A DNA stretch of 64,000 nt, from contig CM055318.2 of assembly GCA_029255685.2 (NCBI GenBank), positions 8,375,001 through 8,439,000 on the forward strand, read 5' to 3'. The notes beneath the pieces are model-generated. The model had not been told where the DNA came from and did no database searches. It worked only from the letters and a program-made list of their open reading frames with translations. Shown in pieces: positions 10,501 through 21,743 of this stretch. The DNA is from Silene conica. Taxonomy: Eukaryota; Streptophyta; Magnoliopsida; Caryophyllales; Caryophyllaceae. Position 1 is the stretch's first letter; each line of letters opens with the position of its first letter. A program made the translations under genes and the position numbers.

Positions 10501-11671
10501 GCAAGCGAATTATTATTACATGTTCTAACTGAGGCCGAAAAATAGAAATTCGTAAATAGCATGAAATTTTTTACATGCATGAAAATGATTACTAGGTGCA
10601 TGAAATAAGAGGCTCCACGTGCATTAAAACGAGTTCTAGGCACATGAAAAATGATAGATATGTAAAAATCGGTAGTAGATGCATGAAAATTAATAAAACG
10701 TATCTCACCTTGATTTTCGTCACTAGAATATATTTTCTAAACCAAGAAATATGTTACCTCTGTTATAGTGTCGGCTCCGAATTCCTTCCTCCAGTTCAAC
10801 ATATCGGTCCACATTTGTTTGGTTTTCTCGAGATCAAATTTCCTCGCTCTTAAGAATCTGTGTTAATAATTTACCAATGTAATTATAGCTGGAGGCTGCG
10901 TACATTTGACCCCCTTCCCAGGATACGATGTTGAAGTATAATTGAATATTGAAACTAATGGGACGCGGAAATCAAATACCTGAGCAACATATGATAATCG
11001 TCAAATTTTGGTGGCAAGATCTCTTCGGCCATGAGAGTTTGTCGAAGAGACTCAACTGACTTAGCCTCCTCGGCATCATGAACATCTTCAAAATCAATAG
11101 ACATCACCTTACTACTCCTCCTTCGCCTCTGGAATGAGGTCCTGAACTTTGAAGAAGCGTTTATCGCCTTCTTCTTGAATGATCCCATGGCGGTCTTCCT
11201 CTCGTCATCTAAGCCCTCCGCCTCAACCGCTGCATACATTTTGTATATAAGCGAAAGATTTAATCAGAAGGCGGAAATTATTACAGTTGGTTCTCGACTA
11301 AAGACCCTTTCTTCCATTCGAACTACACATCAATTTTCCTAGCTAATTTGTTAATCATTTTGCAATTTCCAACGCAATTTTCATCATCCGATATCACCAT
11401 TAGAGCTCCCATTCAAAGCGGGATATATAAAAGGGTCAGACATACGCAATCTATCGAGTGGCAACCTTTACATAAATTAATAAATCCAGGGTAAAAAATG
11501 GACTGTAGGTCCTAGCCTAGGTTTTAACCCCTCTCCTTCGATATTATATTGGATTTGTGGCTCATTTGATATAATTAACCCCTAATCTTTAACGAAAAGA
11601 CGTTTAATATTGAAAAAAAACAAAGGAAATAGTAAAATTTTACCTTTGTTAGCACCTTGAGGGTCCGCCAT
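7553..11671 (-). CDS. SFH: SEC14-like phosphatidylinositol/phosphatidylcholine transfer protein (SFH type, C-terminal nodulin domain)
   Basis: Thirteen exons (minus): 11671-11644, 11229-10980, 10857-10758, 10485-10219, 10140-10063, 9684-9583, 9495-9446, 9353-9254, 9130-9038, 8951-8889, 8793-8676, 8315-7905, 7633-7553. The product is about 580 residues, normal for SFH proteins. Residues ~86-126 hold the CRAL-TRIO N helix ([26 protein letters not shown]); ~127-310 the SEC14 lipid-binding fold ([58 protein letters not shown]). Residues ~417-579 are the plant-specific nodulin-like part: a hydrophobic stretch ([20 protein letters not shown]), a coiled coil and a lysine-rich end. Such proteins stimulate phosphoinositide synthesis at membranes of polarised cells. 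All junctions fit except exon 11/12, where the best donor leaves one extra base. Introns hold a 42-bp minisatellite, a CAA tract and a SINE. Confidence 0.9.
7680..7845 (-). mobile_element. tRNA-derived SINE inside the last SFH intron
   Basis: On the minus strand it has a tRNA-like A-box region (AAGTGGTGTTAGTCCAGTAG), a B-box-like stretch, a conserved core (CTTGGCCAGTGCTGCCCACG, GGTGGCTTACATGGTCTATG) and a tail ending in an A run at about 7682-7690. The core matches the plus-strand SINE at 62595. It lies between exons 12 and 13. Confidence 0.65.
8406..8462. repeat. CAA/CAACGA microsatellite in SFH intron 11
   Basis: An imperfect CAA repeat that ends in a pure (CAA)n stretch at about 8440-8462. 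It lies in the same intron where the exon 11/12 phase does not match. Confidence 0.8.
9697..10045. repeat. 42-bp minisatellite, about 8.4 copies, in SFH intron 5
   Basis: Units begin GCATATTTTAACAGCGC, contain CTTACAGTCGTGTATTTACC and end ACCTCA. Copies differ by one to three bases and one is slightly shorter. The array fills almost the whole intron between exons 5 and 6 (9685-10062) and keeps both splice sites free. The plus-strand 88-codon frame across it is a by-product of the repeat. Confidence 0.95.
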
Positions 11672-12761
11672 GGTGCAAATAAAATGATTGTTTCACTTCT
11701 AAGAATAATAATAAAAGAAAATTGTGCTAAGAATATAGATAGATTTGTGAAGCTGCTTTAATGTTCCTGAATAAAAAATTACAGCAAATTAAGCTAAATT
11801 TAAATATAATTTTCATTAAAATGACATCATATAACTCCTAAAATAAAATTAATTACACTCGTTTATAATTAAAATATTAAATGAACCTAAAAACTAATTA
11901 TAAACAACTTAAAATAATCTAAACACAACATATAATGCATATTCAATGAATATCCAACGTACTCTAATTGAGCAAATACTTGCACGGTATATTTTTATAA
12001 AAATCTGGTGGATAATTAATATTTATCGGATAGTGTCAATAATACGTGATTATTTTGTACTCAATTTCTATTTTATTGATAGGAGATGCAAGTATTTCAG
12101 ACAGTTATTTCAAATTAAAATTACTATAACAAATTGCGGGTCCACCATCATGAATAAATAGAAAACTGGGTTGATGACGTGATCAACCAGAACCTTCTAA
12201 GTAATCTTACAATTATATAGATAAGATAAGATATTGCCACGGGCGGAGCTAGGAGTTACGTCCCGGGGTTCCGGGACACCGGAAAACAAATTTACTTATC
12301 TATTTTCTCCATTATTACGTAAAATAGTTTAAATATTATCTCAAATCCTTGAAAGAAATTTTTTGGATTCGTTGGTGTTGTTGCTAGGGAATTTTACAAT
12401 CATACGGCTTTAGAGAATATAAAGCCATTTTTTCCCTAAAAAAAATTATAAAGGATGAGAAGAACAGTAATAATTAATATTGGGTAAAAAATTTAAATAT
12501 ACCTGGCGAAAAAAATGTAAAAATTACCGAAAATTGTGAAGAGAGAGATTTGAACGTAAAAATTGTTTTGTTGTTTATGTTTTCTCTCTCTCCATTTGCA
12601 TGCAAGAGTGAAAAAACAAAGAGATAAACAAGATTATGCGACCTAAATTTTGGCAAGAGTGAGTGGTGGAGAATGTACATCGGAGATGTAATTTTTGCTA
12701 GGGTAACTAGGGAACCCGGAGTAATCACGCAAAAATTTATATAACCCGATGTATAAAAATA
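11672..12761. other. Upstream region of the SFH gene and AT-rich spacer
   Basis: The first few hundred bases must contain the SFH promoter and 5' leader (minus strand), but no convincing TATA box was picked. Near 12240 GGGCGGAGCTAGGAG resembles one end of the GTGGCGGAG MITE type seen at 57262; the other end was not found. Confidence 0.35.
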
Positions 12762-13058
12762 CTCCCTCTTATTCTCAATAACTGTCACATTGTCCATTTC
12801 CGTCTATTCACCTAAATGTCCCATTGTCTATTTTTGGTAAATGTTTACACTTATTTTAATCACTTTAATTCACAACAATACCCCACCTTACCCCCCACAA
12901 CATTACTTATTTTAATCACCTCTACTCACAATAATAATTAATAATACATTCCCTCTCTCCAATCTTTCCACCGCACACATTACTTTACATTAAACAAATG
13001 AATTCCTTAATTCCCGTACCCAACCCGAAATGGGACAGTTATTGGGAATAGGAGGGAG
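12762..13058. mobile_element. Stowaway-type MITE
   Basis: Terminal inverted repeats CTCCCTCTTATTCTCAATAA and the matching TTATTGGGAATAGGAGGGAG, flanked by TA on both sides, 297 bp, no coding capacity. CTCCCT ends with a TA duplication define Stowaway (Tc1/mariner-derived) elements. Confidence 0.85.
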
Positions 13059-14629
13059 TATTATATAACCATGAAATATTTAATTGAGCTCATATATATA
13101 TTTGCACAAATATGAGTATAGTTTAGATGTATATGAATATCGTGCATCTAATATAAATCTAATTGAGTTTATATGCAACTTTTTTTGAGCTTCTAACAAT
13201 TTTTTCTTGCACTATAATTTTTTAGTGTTAAAATTAAAATATTTGAGTTGTATATGTATTGTTTTTGAGTTTCAATATAATATTTTGATTTACATTTTTT
13301 ATAAAGACGCTCAGATTATTTTCAATAAAGCTGGTAAAATACGTATAAGCCCAAATTCTTTGTTATAAAGTTCAAAATCTATACTAACCGATGTATACAT
13401 TTGGTTGTATAATTCTCTAATTGATTTATTTGTTGAGGTTTTAAACTATTTTGAGTTATATTTTAATTTTTTATATTAAAATTAAGGGATATTCTATATG
13501 CTACGTGTAAGGAGCCGCATATTTTAGGCGTAAATCTAGCCTCATAGTCAATAATTTGCGCGTGCGGTCCTTTCACTTCGAGCCTTTAGTATTCTTATTT
13601 TGCTTTTGTATTTTCATTTCTAGTTTTTTGTATCATTTAATACTCTAAAACTACTTCACGCGTGTAATCTTGGAGTATCGCTATTCTGCAACATCAATGT
13701 TTACTATTACCATACTACAAATATCAAATTTGCCTCTATGAGAGGTAATAGTCAGTGAAATACCGTTTCTCATCATTAAGCTTGTTAATGTTTTCTTCTT
13801 GCTTTCAATAATCATATTGCTTACTTTTATTACATTCGTGTGCCGGAGGTTGATAATCGTGACTAGGATTCCCGACACACAACCCGAGACCCAAGATATA
13901 TACTTGCTAGTGGGCGATCCCTCACTAGTTCGAGACCCTTGTTGCTTGCATTCTTGCGCTAAAGTCGGACAAGGGTGCGAACCACGATCCGGCAAAAGTA
14001 CCGGACCGTGATACTATGCCTTAATTTTTCGACTTTCTACATGATATCTCTACACTTTTTAAAACATACATGATACCGTAATTGTTGTCATTATCACTAA
14101 GTGTACCCTTAAACTTTATTTTCCGCCAATTAAACTCAGTTTGAGGCGTTAACTGATTACTTGGGCTCATAAACAAACTTGTCGTCATTTTTCATCCCAT
14201 GACATAAGGATTCAATTAGAATCAATATCCATCTTTGGACGTGATAATTTGGTAAGGGATAAATAATTTTTCCGACAAAAATGTTTTTAGCCCATATATA
14301 TCGATATATATTAGGATCAAGATGAAAATTGAGATTAATAGAGTCCATATGTTATGTGATAATAAATGACAAGTTTTCTTATTCGTTCAACAAGTTATCC
14401 CTTAACGTTTAAAAATGGGTTTAATTGATTGAAAATCAAGTTTAGGGGTATACTTAATAATAATGACAACAATTAGGGGTACCGTGTGTTTTAAAAAGTA
14501 TAGGGGTACCATGTAAAAAGTCAACAAATTGAGGGGTACCATGTAGAATACAGTAAGTCTTTTGTGTGTAGAATATCCCTAAAATTAAAATAAAGTTGAA
14601 CTTATATGTATTGTGTTTTAGTTGTATAA
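13059..14629. other. Intergenic DNA, mostly unassigned
   Basis: No gene supported. A less AT-rich patch at about 13850-14010 holds near-repeated words (CGAGACC, CGGACAAGGG, ATCCGGCAAAAGTACCGGA) and may be part of an old transposon, but no ends were found. Another stretch near 14430-14550 repeats GGGGTACC. Confidence 0.35.
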
Positions 14630-15367
14630 CTAGTATAACACCTGTGAAAAATCACGGGGTTGCGTACACTTACTTCTAAAGATGACATATATAAATTTTA
14701 CTTATTATTTAGATAAATAAGTTATTCATTCGAACATTTGTACTTTTTAAAAATAAAAAAGAAATAATATAATATCATTATATATATATATATATTAAAA
14801 TATATGTATGGAAATTATAACATTCAAGTTTGAGAACTTTAAGCTATGTAAGTACACATAATGTTAATAAGAGTAACAATTGTAAGACATGTTTAAAATG
14901 AAACAATTAAGACATAGTTAAAAAAGGAAATTATAACATATAAATTTAAATAATTTATGATATTTAAATTATATTAAAAAACCAAAACTAAGACAATTAA
15001 GTTTTATATATTACAAAAAATGAAAATAATATAAAAATCGATTCTAACAGATCTTTTCATAATGAATATGTAAATAAAACAATAAAATAAAAATAATAGA
15101 TTCTTGATCGTCCTTAGAGATCCAAGAAAATGATAACAGCCCAACAAATTGGTTTTCTTTATAAAATATCCAGCCCAACCCATTATTATATGGTAATGAA
15201 CATTACTTGAGGATAATTATAACAATGAGGTATCCATTTTACAAAACCTCAGCAACCAAAGCCCAAATGTCCAATATAATACACTAACCGATGAGCATGG
15301 TTATAACAATGAGGTATCCATTTTACAAAACCTCAGCCACCGCTGCCATATATACGGTTTTAATAGA
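14630..15367 (-). mobile_element. Non-autonomous Helitron, 738 bp (minus orientation)
   Basis: On the minus strand it starts A|TCTATTAAAACCGTATATA at 15367 and ends with a hairpin (CCCCGTGATTTTTCACAGG) followed by CTAG at 14633-14630 and T. The 3' half is nearly the same as the sequence at 39293-39880, so this is a family. Its 5' end sits two bases from the 3' end of the next Helitron. Confidence 0.7.
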
Positions 15368-15779
15368 TACTAGATTTCATGCCCGGGCGTTGCCCGGGTA
15401 ATATCTTGACATGGTTTCAAAGTAATTATCGTAACAGTTAATCTTCTAAAAATACTTAGTGTAATACGCATGTATAGAGAATAATTGAAGTAGGATTGTT
15501 TTTTATGGCTAATGAAATATCAGATGTATCATCCTCGGAACAACATGGAACGTTGAAAGTGTATGAAACTCCAATAGAAACGGAAACATGTACCTCCAAT
15601 TCAATGGTCTTGGAAAGACACTTACATATTACGCATCACTGTAAAAATAATATTTTAAGCACATATATTTTTATAATAACTTCTATACTTTTCATTTGAG
15701 CATCATCTTGAAGAAATTCTTTATCCAATTTTTCTAATATATAAAGATAGTTGAAACTCGTATTTTTTTAAAATTAACT

Positions 15780-16720
15780 TGTATTTTTTTTACATTAGAT
15801 CATATTCTTTTTACTTTAACTCATATTCTTATCTTAATTAATAGCTCGTATTCTTATCTTATTAGCTCGTATTTTTTTTACATTAGCTCGTATTTTTATC
15901 TTAATAGCTCGTAATCTTATCTTATTAGCCCGTATTCTTCTTACATTGACTCATATTCTTTGTATATTAACCCGTATTTTTATATGCTCGTATTTGTAAG
16001 TTCTTGATCCTCTAATATGCTCGTATGTTTTTTTTTTATATTAGCTCGTATTTTTAACATTAGCTCGTATTCTTTAGCTTAATATCTCTATTAGCTCGCA
16101 TTCTTACATTAATAGCTCGCCGTCTTAGTGCCCGTATTTTTTAGTTCCTGATTCTCTTAAGTTATTATTCGTTTTACATTAGCTTGTATTTCTTATATAT
16201 TCGTATTTTGTAGCTCGTATTCTTTTAATTATACCTCGTAATCTTAAGTGACTATTATATCATGAAATTTGACATATTGCAAATCTGGTTTTATTTTTTT
16301 AGCTCGAGAAGTGTACATGTTTCAATTAGCTCGTGTTTTCGTATTCTGTTTATATTAGCTCGTATTATCATCTTAATAGGCTGTATTCTTATGCGCTTGT
16401 ATATTTAAGTCCGTGATCCTTTTAATCCCATATTCGTATTTATTTGTGCTCATATTTAAAGCTCGTCTTAAGTTAATAGCTCGTATTCATTTGTACTCGT
16501 ATTTTAAAGCTTTCTTATCTTAATAGATCGTATTGTTTTTATATTAGATCGTATTCTTAGCTTAATAGTTCGTATTCTTTTTATATTAGCTCATATTCAT
16601 AGGTTAATAACTCGCATTGTTTTGTGTTCGTATTTTTTAGTTCGTGATTCTCTTAAACTCGTATTCTTTTTATATTAGCTCATATTCTTATGTGTTTGTA
16701 TTCTGTAACTCTTATTTTTT
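15780..16720. repeat. Degenerate tandem array of TAGCTCGTATTCTTATC-type units
   Basis: Forty or so partial units of about 18-25 bp built on the words TAGCTCGTATTCTTATC and TTACATTAGCTCGTA, very variable in length. The same array in reverse complement occupies 27620-28590 in the inverted Helitron copy. Confidence 0.85.
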
Positions 16721-16893
16721 TCGGAATTACTTTTTCACATACGGATTTTAGTCTTTCACATACATTATTTCATTAAATTTCCATTTATTACCCTTCTTAA
16801 TTAGAGCCTAAAAAAGTTACTCTAATATCAAACTATTTTCTAAACCTTAAACCTAATTGTTCAAGTACGTGACGGTGAACCCAATTTTATTAA

Positions 16894-17273
16894 CACAAAT
16901 TCTTATTTGCAACGGCACTATCCGTCGCAAGCTTGTAACGGATACCGTTTCCTCTCACAAAATACCCACTTTTTCTCTCTCTTCAACACTATTCATGTGG
17001 TCCCCTTTCTCCACTAACTCATTTTCTACCCATTTTATCTCACAAAATATCCGTTACAAATAACGACCCGTCGCAAGCAAGACTTACTAATTTGCAACGG
17101 CACTATCCGTCGCAAGCTTGTGACGGATACCGTTTTCTCTCACAAAATATCCACTTTTTCTCTCTCTCCAACACTATTCCTGTGATCCCCTATCTCCACT
17201 AACTCATTTTATATCCATTTTATCTCACAAAATATCTGTCACAAATTGTGACCCGTCGCAAACAAAACTTACT
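16894..17273 (+). mobile_element. Head-to-tail dimer of the GACGG-family MITE
   Basis: Two copies of the ~190-bp MITE lie in direct orientation (junction near 17088), each with GCAACGGCACTATCCGTCGC near its left end and a GACCCGTCGCAA(G/A)CAA(G/A)ACTTACT right end. The dimer as a whole is flanked by ATTTTATTAA at 16884-16893 and 17274-17283, a 10-bp duplication, so it moved or was amplified as one unit. Confidence 0.75.
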
Positions 17274-18442
17274 ATTTTATTAATTAGTGAAGTAATTAGT
17301 TGTATACAAAAGCATCAAATCAAATTTAATGGCAATGTCTCACCGTTTGATTAATTAATGGCGGCATAGTGGACATAATGAATTTGGCTTAATTAATTGC
17401 GCTGCAATGGACAATGTGAATATTAACTAATTCAATTATTATCCAACTGATATTTTATTACTATTTAATTATCTTTTTATTTATATACTTGATCCTCTTA
17501 TATGCTCGTATGTTTTTTTACATTAGCTCGTATTCTTATCTTAATAGCCCTTTTTAATTATATTTTTATTTATATACTTAATTTATTTAACCAAAGTAAT
17601 GTCCAATGAAATTACTCTAAAACAATAGCCAATAAAATCGCTCGAAAAGTTCCTCTTTTAAGTATATATATATTGATTGATTATAGAAATATTTTTTTAA
17701 ATTATCTTTCAAAAATTAATAAAATTAGAAAATCTAATTATGTTTAGCCATAAAATAAAATCTTTTTGTTACAACCCTAATCGTTTTTTATATATTCCTA
17801 TTATAGATACACTTATTTTTTAAAATATCTTTCCAAAACTAATGATTTATATACGGTTTTAATAGAGATCGATGACCTATATTTTTTAAAATTATCTTTC
17901 CAAAATTAATAAAATTAGAATATCTAATTATCTTTATCCATAAAATAAAATCTTTTTGTTACACGGTTGTATCTTTAAGTAGAATAAAAATAGTTATAGT
18001 TAATATAGTAAAATTTAGAATAAAATCTTGTTAATAAAATTTAGAATAAAATCTTTCTGTAAAAATATCAGTTAATGATTTGTACGCAACAGTACATTTC
18101 TTAATAAAATTTAGAATAAAATCTTTTTGTAAATTGATTTTGAATAATTTTTTGGAATAATATTTGTGTTAATATTTTTGTTAACCACCAATGTAACTGT
18201 GAAGAATAAAATTTAGAATAAAATTTTTCTATAAATTGATTTTGAATCATTCTTTGAAATAATATTTTTGTTAATATTTAGAATAATATTTTTGTTAATC
18301 TGAGTTGGCAAGTTTCAAAGCTTTTGATTGGTTGACGAAAAATTGGTTTGTGAGGGTGAATGTGAGAGCTTGAAAGGGTGAATGCTGAAACGATATTGCG
18401 CCACGTAGGCAAAATTACATTTTTATTTTATAGTAATAATGA

Positions 18443-19860
18443 TAATTTTTTAAGTTAAATATTTTATAAAGGAATTCATAAATTTTACATATAACTCATA
18501 TTTTTTTCACTAAACTAGAAACTTCTATTAAAAAGTTTAAAATATGTACAGTTTCTACTCACCCAACTTAACTTTCTTCTCCTTTGAGTAGGGTGTTTAT
18601 TGGCTCATAATTCTCAAGACGACACTATTTTTTTTATAATAAATAAGTAGGAAGGCAAGTAGGAGAGAAGTTGTGAGACGTCACAAACTTGAGACCGTAA
18701 TATGGTTTGTTATTGTTACGATCTAGAATTGGACCAGCCAAATTAATTGGACTAAAAGCCAGATTAAGAAAAAAGTTTGACCAAAGATCGGACTGTAATT
18801 ACGTTGGTCCTTTCCGGACCACATATATGAGTAGATCGGATCGAACCCGGAATAAATGCCAATTTTTTTAATGGAAATTTATTAAATAAATAAAAAATTA
18901 CATAATATTATAAATTTATTAAAGATAGTTTATTTAAACTATAAATTCCAATATATTAACCCAAATTTATAACTTTTGTAAAAATATATAATTCATATTA
19001 AGGCACATAAAATATAGGAGTATTAAAGATTAGCTTCATCTGCGATTTGATTATTTCGGTTTGGCCCAGGATCATACCAAACGCTAAATTACTCAAAATT
19101 ATGAGAGTGTGGATGAAACCAAATAAAGTATGGTCTAGTCCGATCCGAAACAATTGAATGAACAGCCTTTATTTTAAGTGAAACTTCGTATTTAAGTTTT
19201 TAGTTAACTTGATGAGAGGGTTAACTATAGGCACAATTTTTTTATTAAATTCTTGAAATAAAAATCAAAGAATCTTAGGTTAAAAGGAACTACTAAATTT
19301 TAATTTAATTTAATTATATTTGATCGGGCTCATATGCAAATTGGGTAAGTTGGGTTCTAAAGCAAAATAAATACAGTAGTTAATTAGGCCGAAAAAAGAA
19401 GTCAAACTGATACACAAACTCAAGTATTCAATTACATTTGTCAAGATAGAAAATTCTACAAATACAAGTATGAGGCTCCTCCGCCTTTTTCAAAGGACGG
19501 GAAAAAGAACATTTTATAAAAGTAGAAAATCAATCGTTACCGACATAAAGGAATTTACAAACCGTCTTTTCAACTAGCTAGACAATAAAAACTACAAAAT
19601 CGTGTTGCCTATATAAAGATCAGAGCATATACAATCACCGAAGAGAGAATCAAGTCAACGCAATCCTCTCAAAGTCTCAATAAGCTAAAGTCATGCACTC
19701 CCTTGAAAGACTCTAAAGTCGTATATATAGTAACGAAATAAAATCAGAGGACAAATAGAGATCATACAAATAATTTCCTATATTAATTCAAGCTTATTTT
19801 TTGCTTCTTTATGTTTTTATTATGAACTTATAATCCCATTTTATTGCAATACAAAATTTA
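18443..19860. other. AT-rich intergenic DNA; part of an older repeated segment
   Basis: No gene. From about 19300 to 19480 the sequence is clearly related to 52762-53100 (shared CATATGCAAATTGGGTAAGT, and ACAAATACAAGTATG), showing a dispersed or segmentally copied block of unknown nature. Confidence 0.4.
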
Positions 19861-20290
19861 CTAGTGTTAAACCCGTGCAAAAAATGCACGGGTCGTCGGG
19901 TCGAAATAATAATTGCTATTATTAGATGCAGAAAAACATAATTGAGCAGGGTTAATTTGCAACGCCGAAATAATCCAATAAGTTTGTATTCAACCAACAA
20001 ATTAATTAAAGTACTAATCAGTATCATACGATACAAATAAAACAAACGATGCAAATTATCCTACAATTTTATAAGTAATATAAACTTTACAAGTACTGTG
20101 AACAATTTCACGTTAAACTACGTTGGTTGTAGTACTCGATGTACGCTTGTTGTTGACGCAAATCAATAGCTTCAGGTCTTGTTTGTTAGTAATACTAGAG
20201 ATCGCTACATAAAGTTGTCCATGACTGAATACCGGCCTTGGAAGATAAATGCTCACATGAAGATTGGCAGGTGAAGACACGGGTGCTGAT
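19861..20290 (-). mobile_element. 3' part of an autonomous-type Helitron (minus orientation)
   Basis: On the minus strand the end is a perfect hairpin ACCCGTGC...GCACGGGT followed by CTAG at 19864-19861 and T. Just upstream lies a RepHel helicase remnant (20156-20262). The 100 bp before the hairpin (ATTTCGGCGTTGCAAATTAA, GAGCAGG complement, TGCATCTAATAATAG) match the 3' parts of the small Helitrons at 29297 and 43049. The 5' end was not found, so the right limit is arbitrary. Confidence 0.7.
20156..20262 (-). pseudogene. Helitron RepHel helicase, C-terminal remnant
   Basis: On the minus strand the translation reads LPRPVFSHGQLYVAIS followed by SITNKQDLKLLI, which is the last conserved block (motif VI region, usually HGQLYVALSRV) of the PIF1-like helicase domain encoded by Helitrons. 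The conserved Arg of the motif is replaced (AISS instead of ALSR), and no long frame extends upstream, so the gene is dead. Its place just inside a Helitron 3' end is as expected. Confidence 0.75.
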
Positions 20291-21737
20291 CGTCGTCTTG
20301 TTCTAGCTAATATAATATCAAATACTCCGTATAAATATAATGTAATAAATTATCATAATTAATTAAAAATTTTAAACATTCAAATTATCCTAAATAAACC
20401 ACAGTTAATTTATCATAGCACTTGTGCATAAACAGTATACCCATAACCGACTTACATATTATATCAGCTCATGGTTTCTTATACCAGTCGGCATGCCCAT
20501 AACCCACAATTAATCTCCAAAGAGACGGTTGTAATAAGTAATAATGATAATGAACGACCCATTTCTTATATCAGCCCATATTATTATACCCATAACCAAC
20601 TTACATATAAATTCTCAACCTACTTATTAGATAAACCATAAATTCCCCATTCAATCCTTCACAACTCAACCGTCACCTGTCTCTCTTCTCATCCCTTGTC
20701 TATCTTGTTCTCATTTCTCTAATCATACGAAAAAAATATACATAAAATAAAATTTTACCTACTTATTCTCCCTATATTTTTGCTTAAAATCAAGTCAAAA
20801 TAGAGAAATAAACGAATCAAATAATGTATTTCGATTTTTGGTATGTTATATGATTATTGTTTCGAGTTTTTTGTACGTTATATGATTATCTTTTCATGGA
20901 TCTGTTTCGATTTTTTTTATGTTATATGTATTTCGTTTTTGAGTTCGAAACATTGTATGGTCTTATGTTTCGATTTTTTTTCATCTCTTTCGATTTTTTT
21001 ATTATGTTGTTTTATTTTCATTTATTTCGATACTTTTTAATGGATATATTTCTAAAACTCAAGTTTTTGTAATCTATATGATTTTTGTTTTATTTTAAAA
21101 ATTGTGTACATTTTTTTCAATCTATCATTTAATGATACTTATCCTAATTTAACTCGTTTGCATGTATTGCTTTGCCATTTTTTTTTCAATTTTTTAAGGC
21201 TTTTTCGTTTGCATGTAAGGTGTTGAATTTTTTTAAGGCTTTTTCGATTTTAAGGCTTTATTTTTTTATTTTTATTTTTTTGCAGGGAATTTTAAGGCTT
21301 ATTTATTAACTTGTTTGCACTTTGCATGTTAATTTTTTCCCAAATTTTTTCATTTTAGTGTAAATATTGTTGTATGTTTATGGGTTTTTTAGATGAATTT
21401 TGAGTTCTGATATTTCTATGAATTTTTTCATGTATTTCGATTTTTCATTTTAATATTTTGGGGATGAATTTTAAAATTTTGCTATTTATTTCAATTTAAT
21501 GTATTAATTGAATTTTAATTTTTCAATTTATGATTTTGGGTATGAATTTTAAGAAGATATTTTTTCCATGTATTCAATGTATTCATTGAATTTTAAGATG
21601 CTAAACAGCAATCTTGTTTGCTAGCACTTAAGGTACGAGTGCCCGTCTAGTTCTCGTAACTTGTTTTCCCATCTTGGAGAATCTTTATATGAAAGAACTA
21701 AGTCATCAAGGCAAACCAAACGGCTCTTAATCAAACG
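20291..21737. other. AT- and T-rich spacer left of the LINE
   Basis: Contains a T-rich stretch (20830-21560) with many TTTCGATTTTTTT words. The short frames in it are low-complexity. Nothing else is supported. Confidence 0.4.
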
Positions 21738-21743
21738 CATCCA

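Larger units (their letters stand above)
15370..18442 (-). mobile_element. Helitron with expanded internal repeat array, 3.07 kb (minus orientation)
   Basis: On the minus strand it begins A|TCATTATTACTATAAAAT at 18442 and ends with a GC-rich hairpin (CCCGGGCAACGCCCGGG) 8 bases before CTAG (15373-15370), then T. Inside, in plus order: a conserved 150-bp stretch starting at 15505 shared with the inverted copy at 28700-28860, the TAGCTCGTATTC array, a MITE dimer (16894-17273) and AT-rich filler. No RepHel gene remains, so it is non-autonomous. Ends and hairpin are textbook Helitron. Confidence 0.8.

Noticed and set aside
18300..18442. Possible gene end or terminal repeat of an LTR retrotransposon
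   Set aside because: The same 150 bp occurs at 42800-42948 ending at an A|TC Helitron start; no LTR pair, primer-binding site or gag/pol was found.
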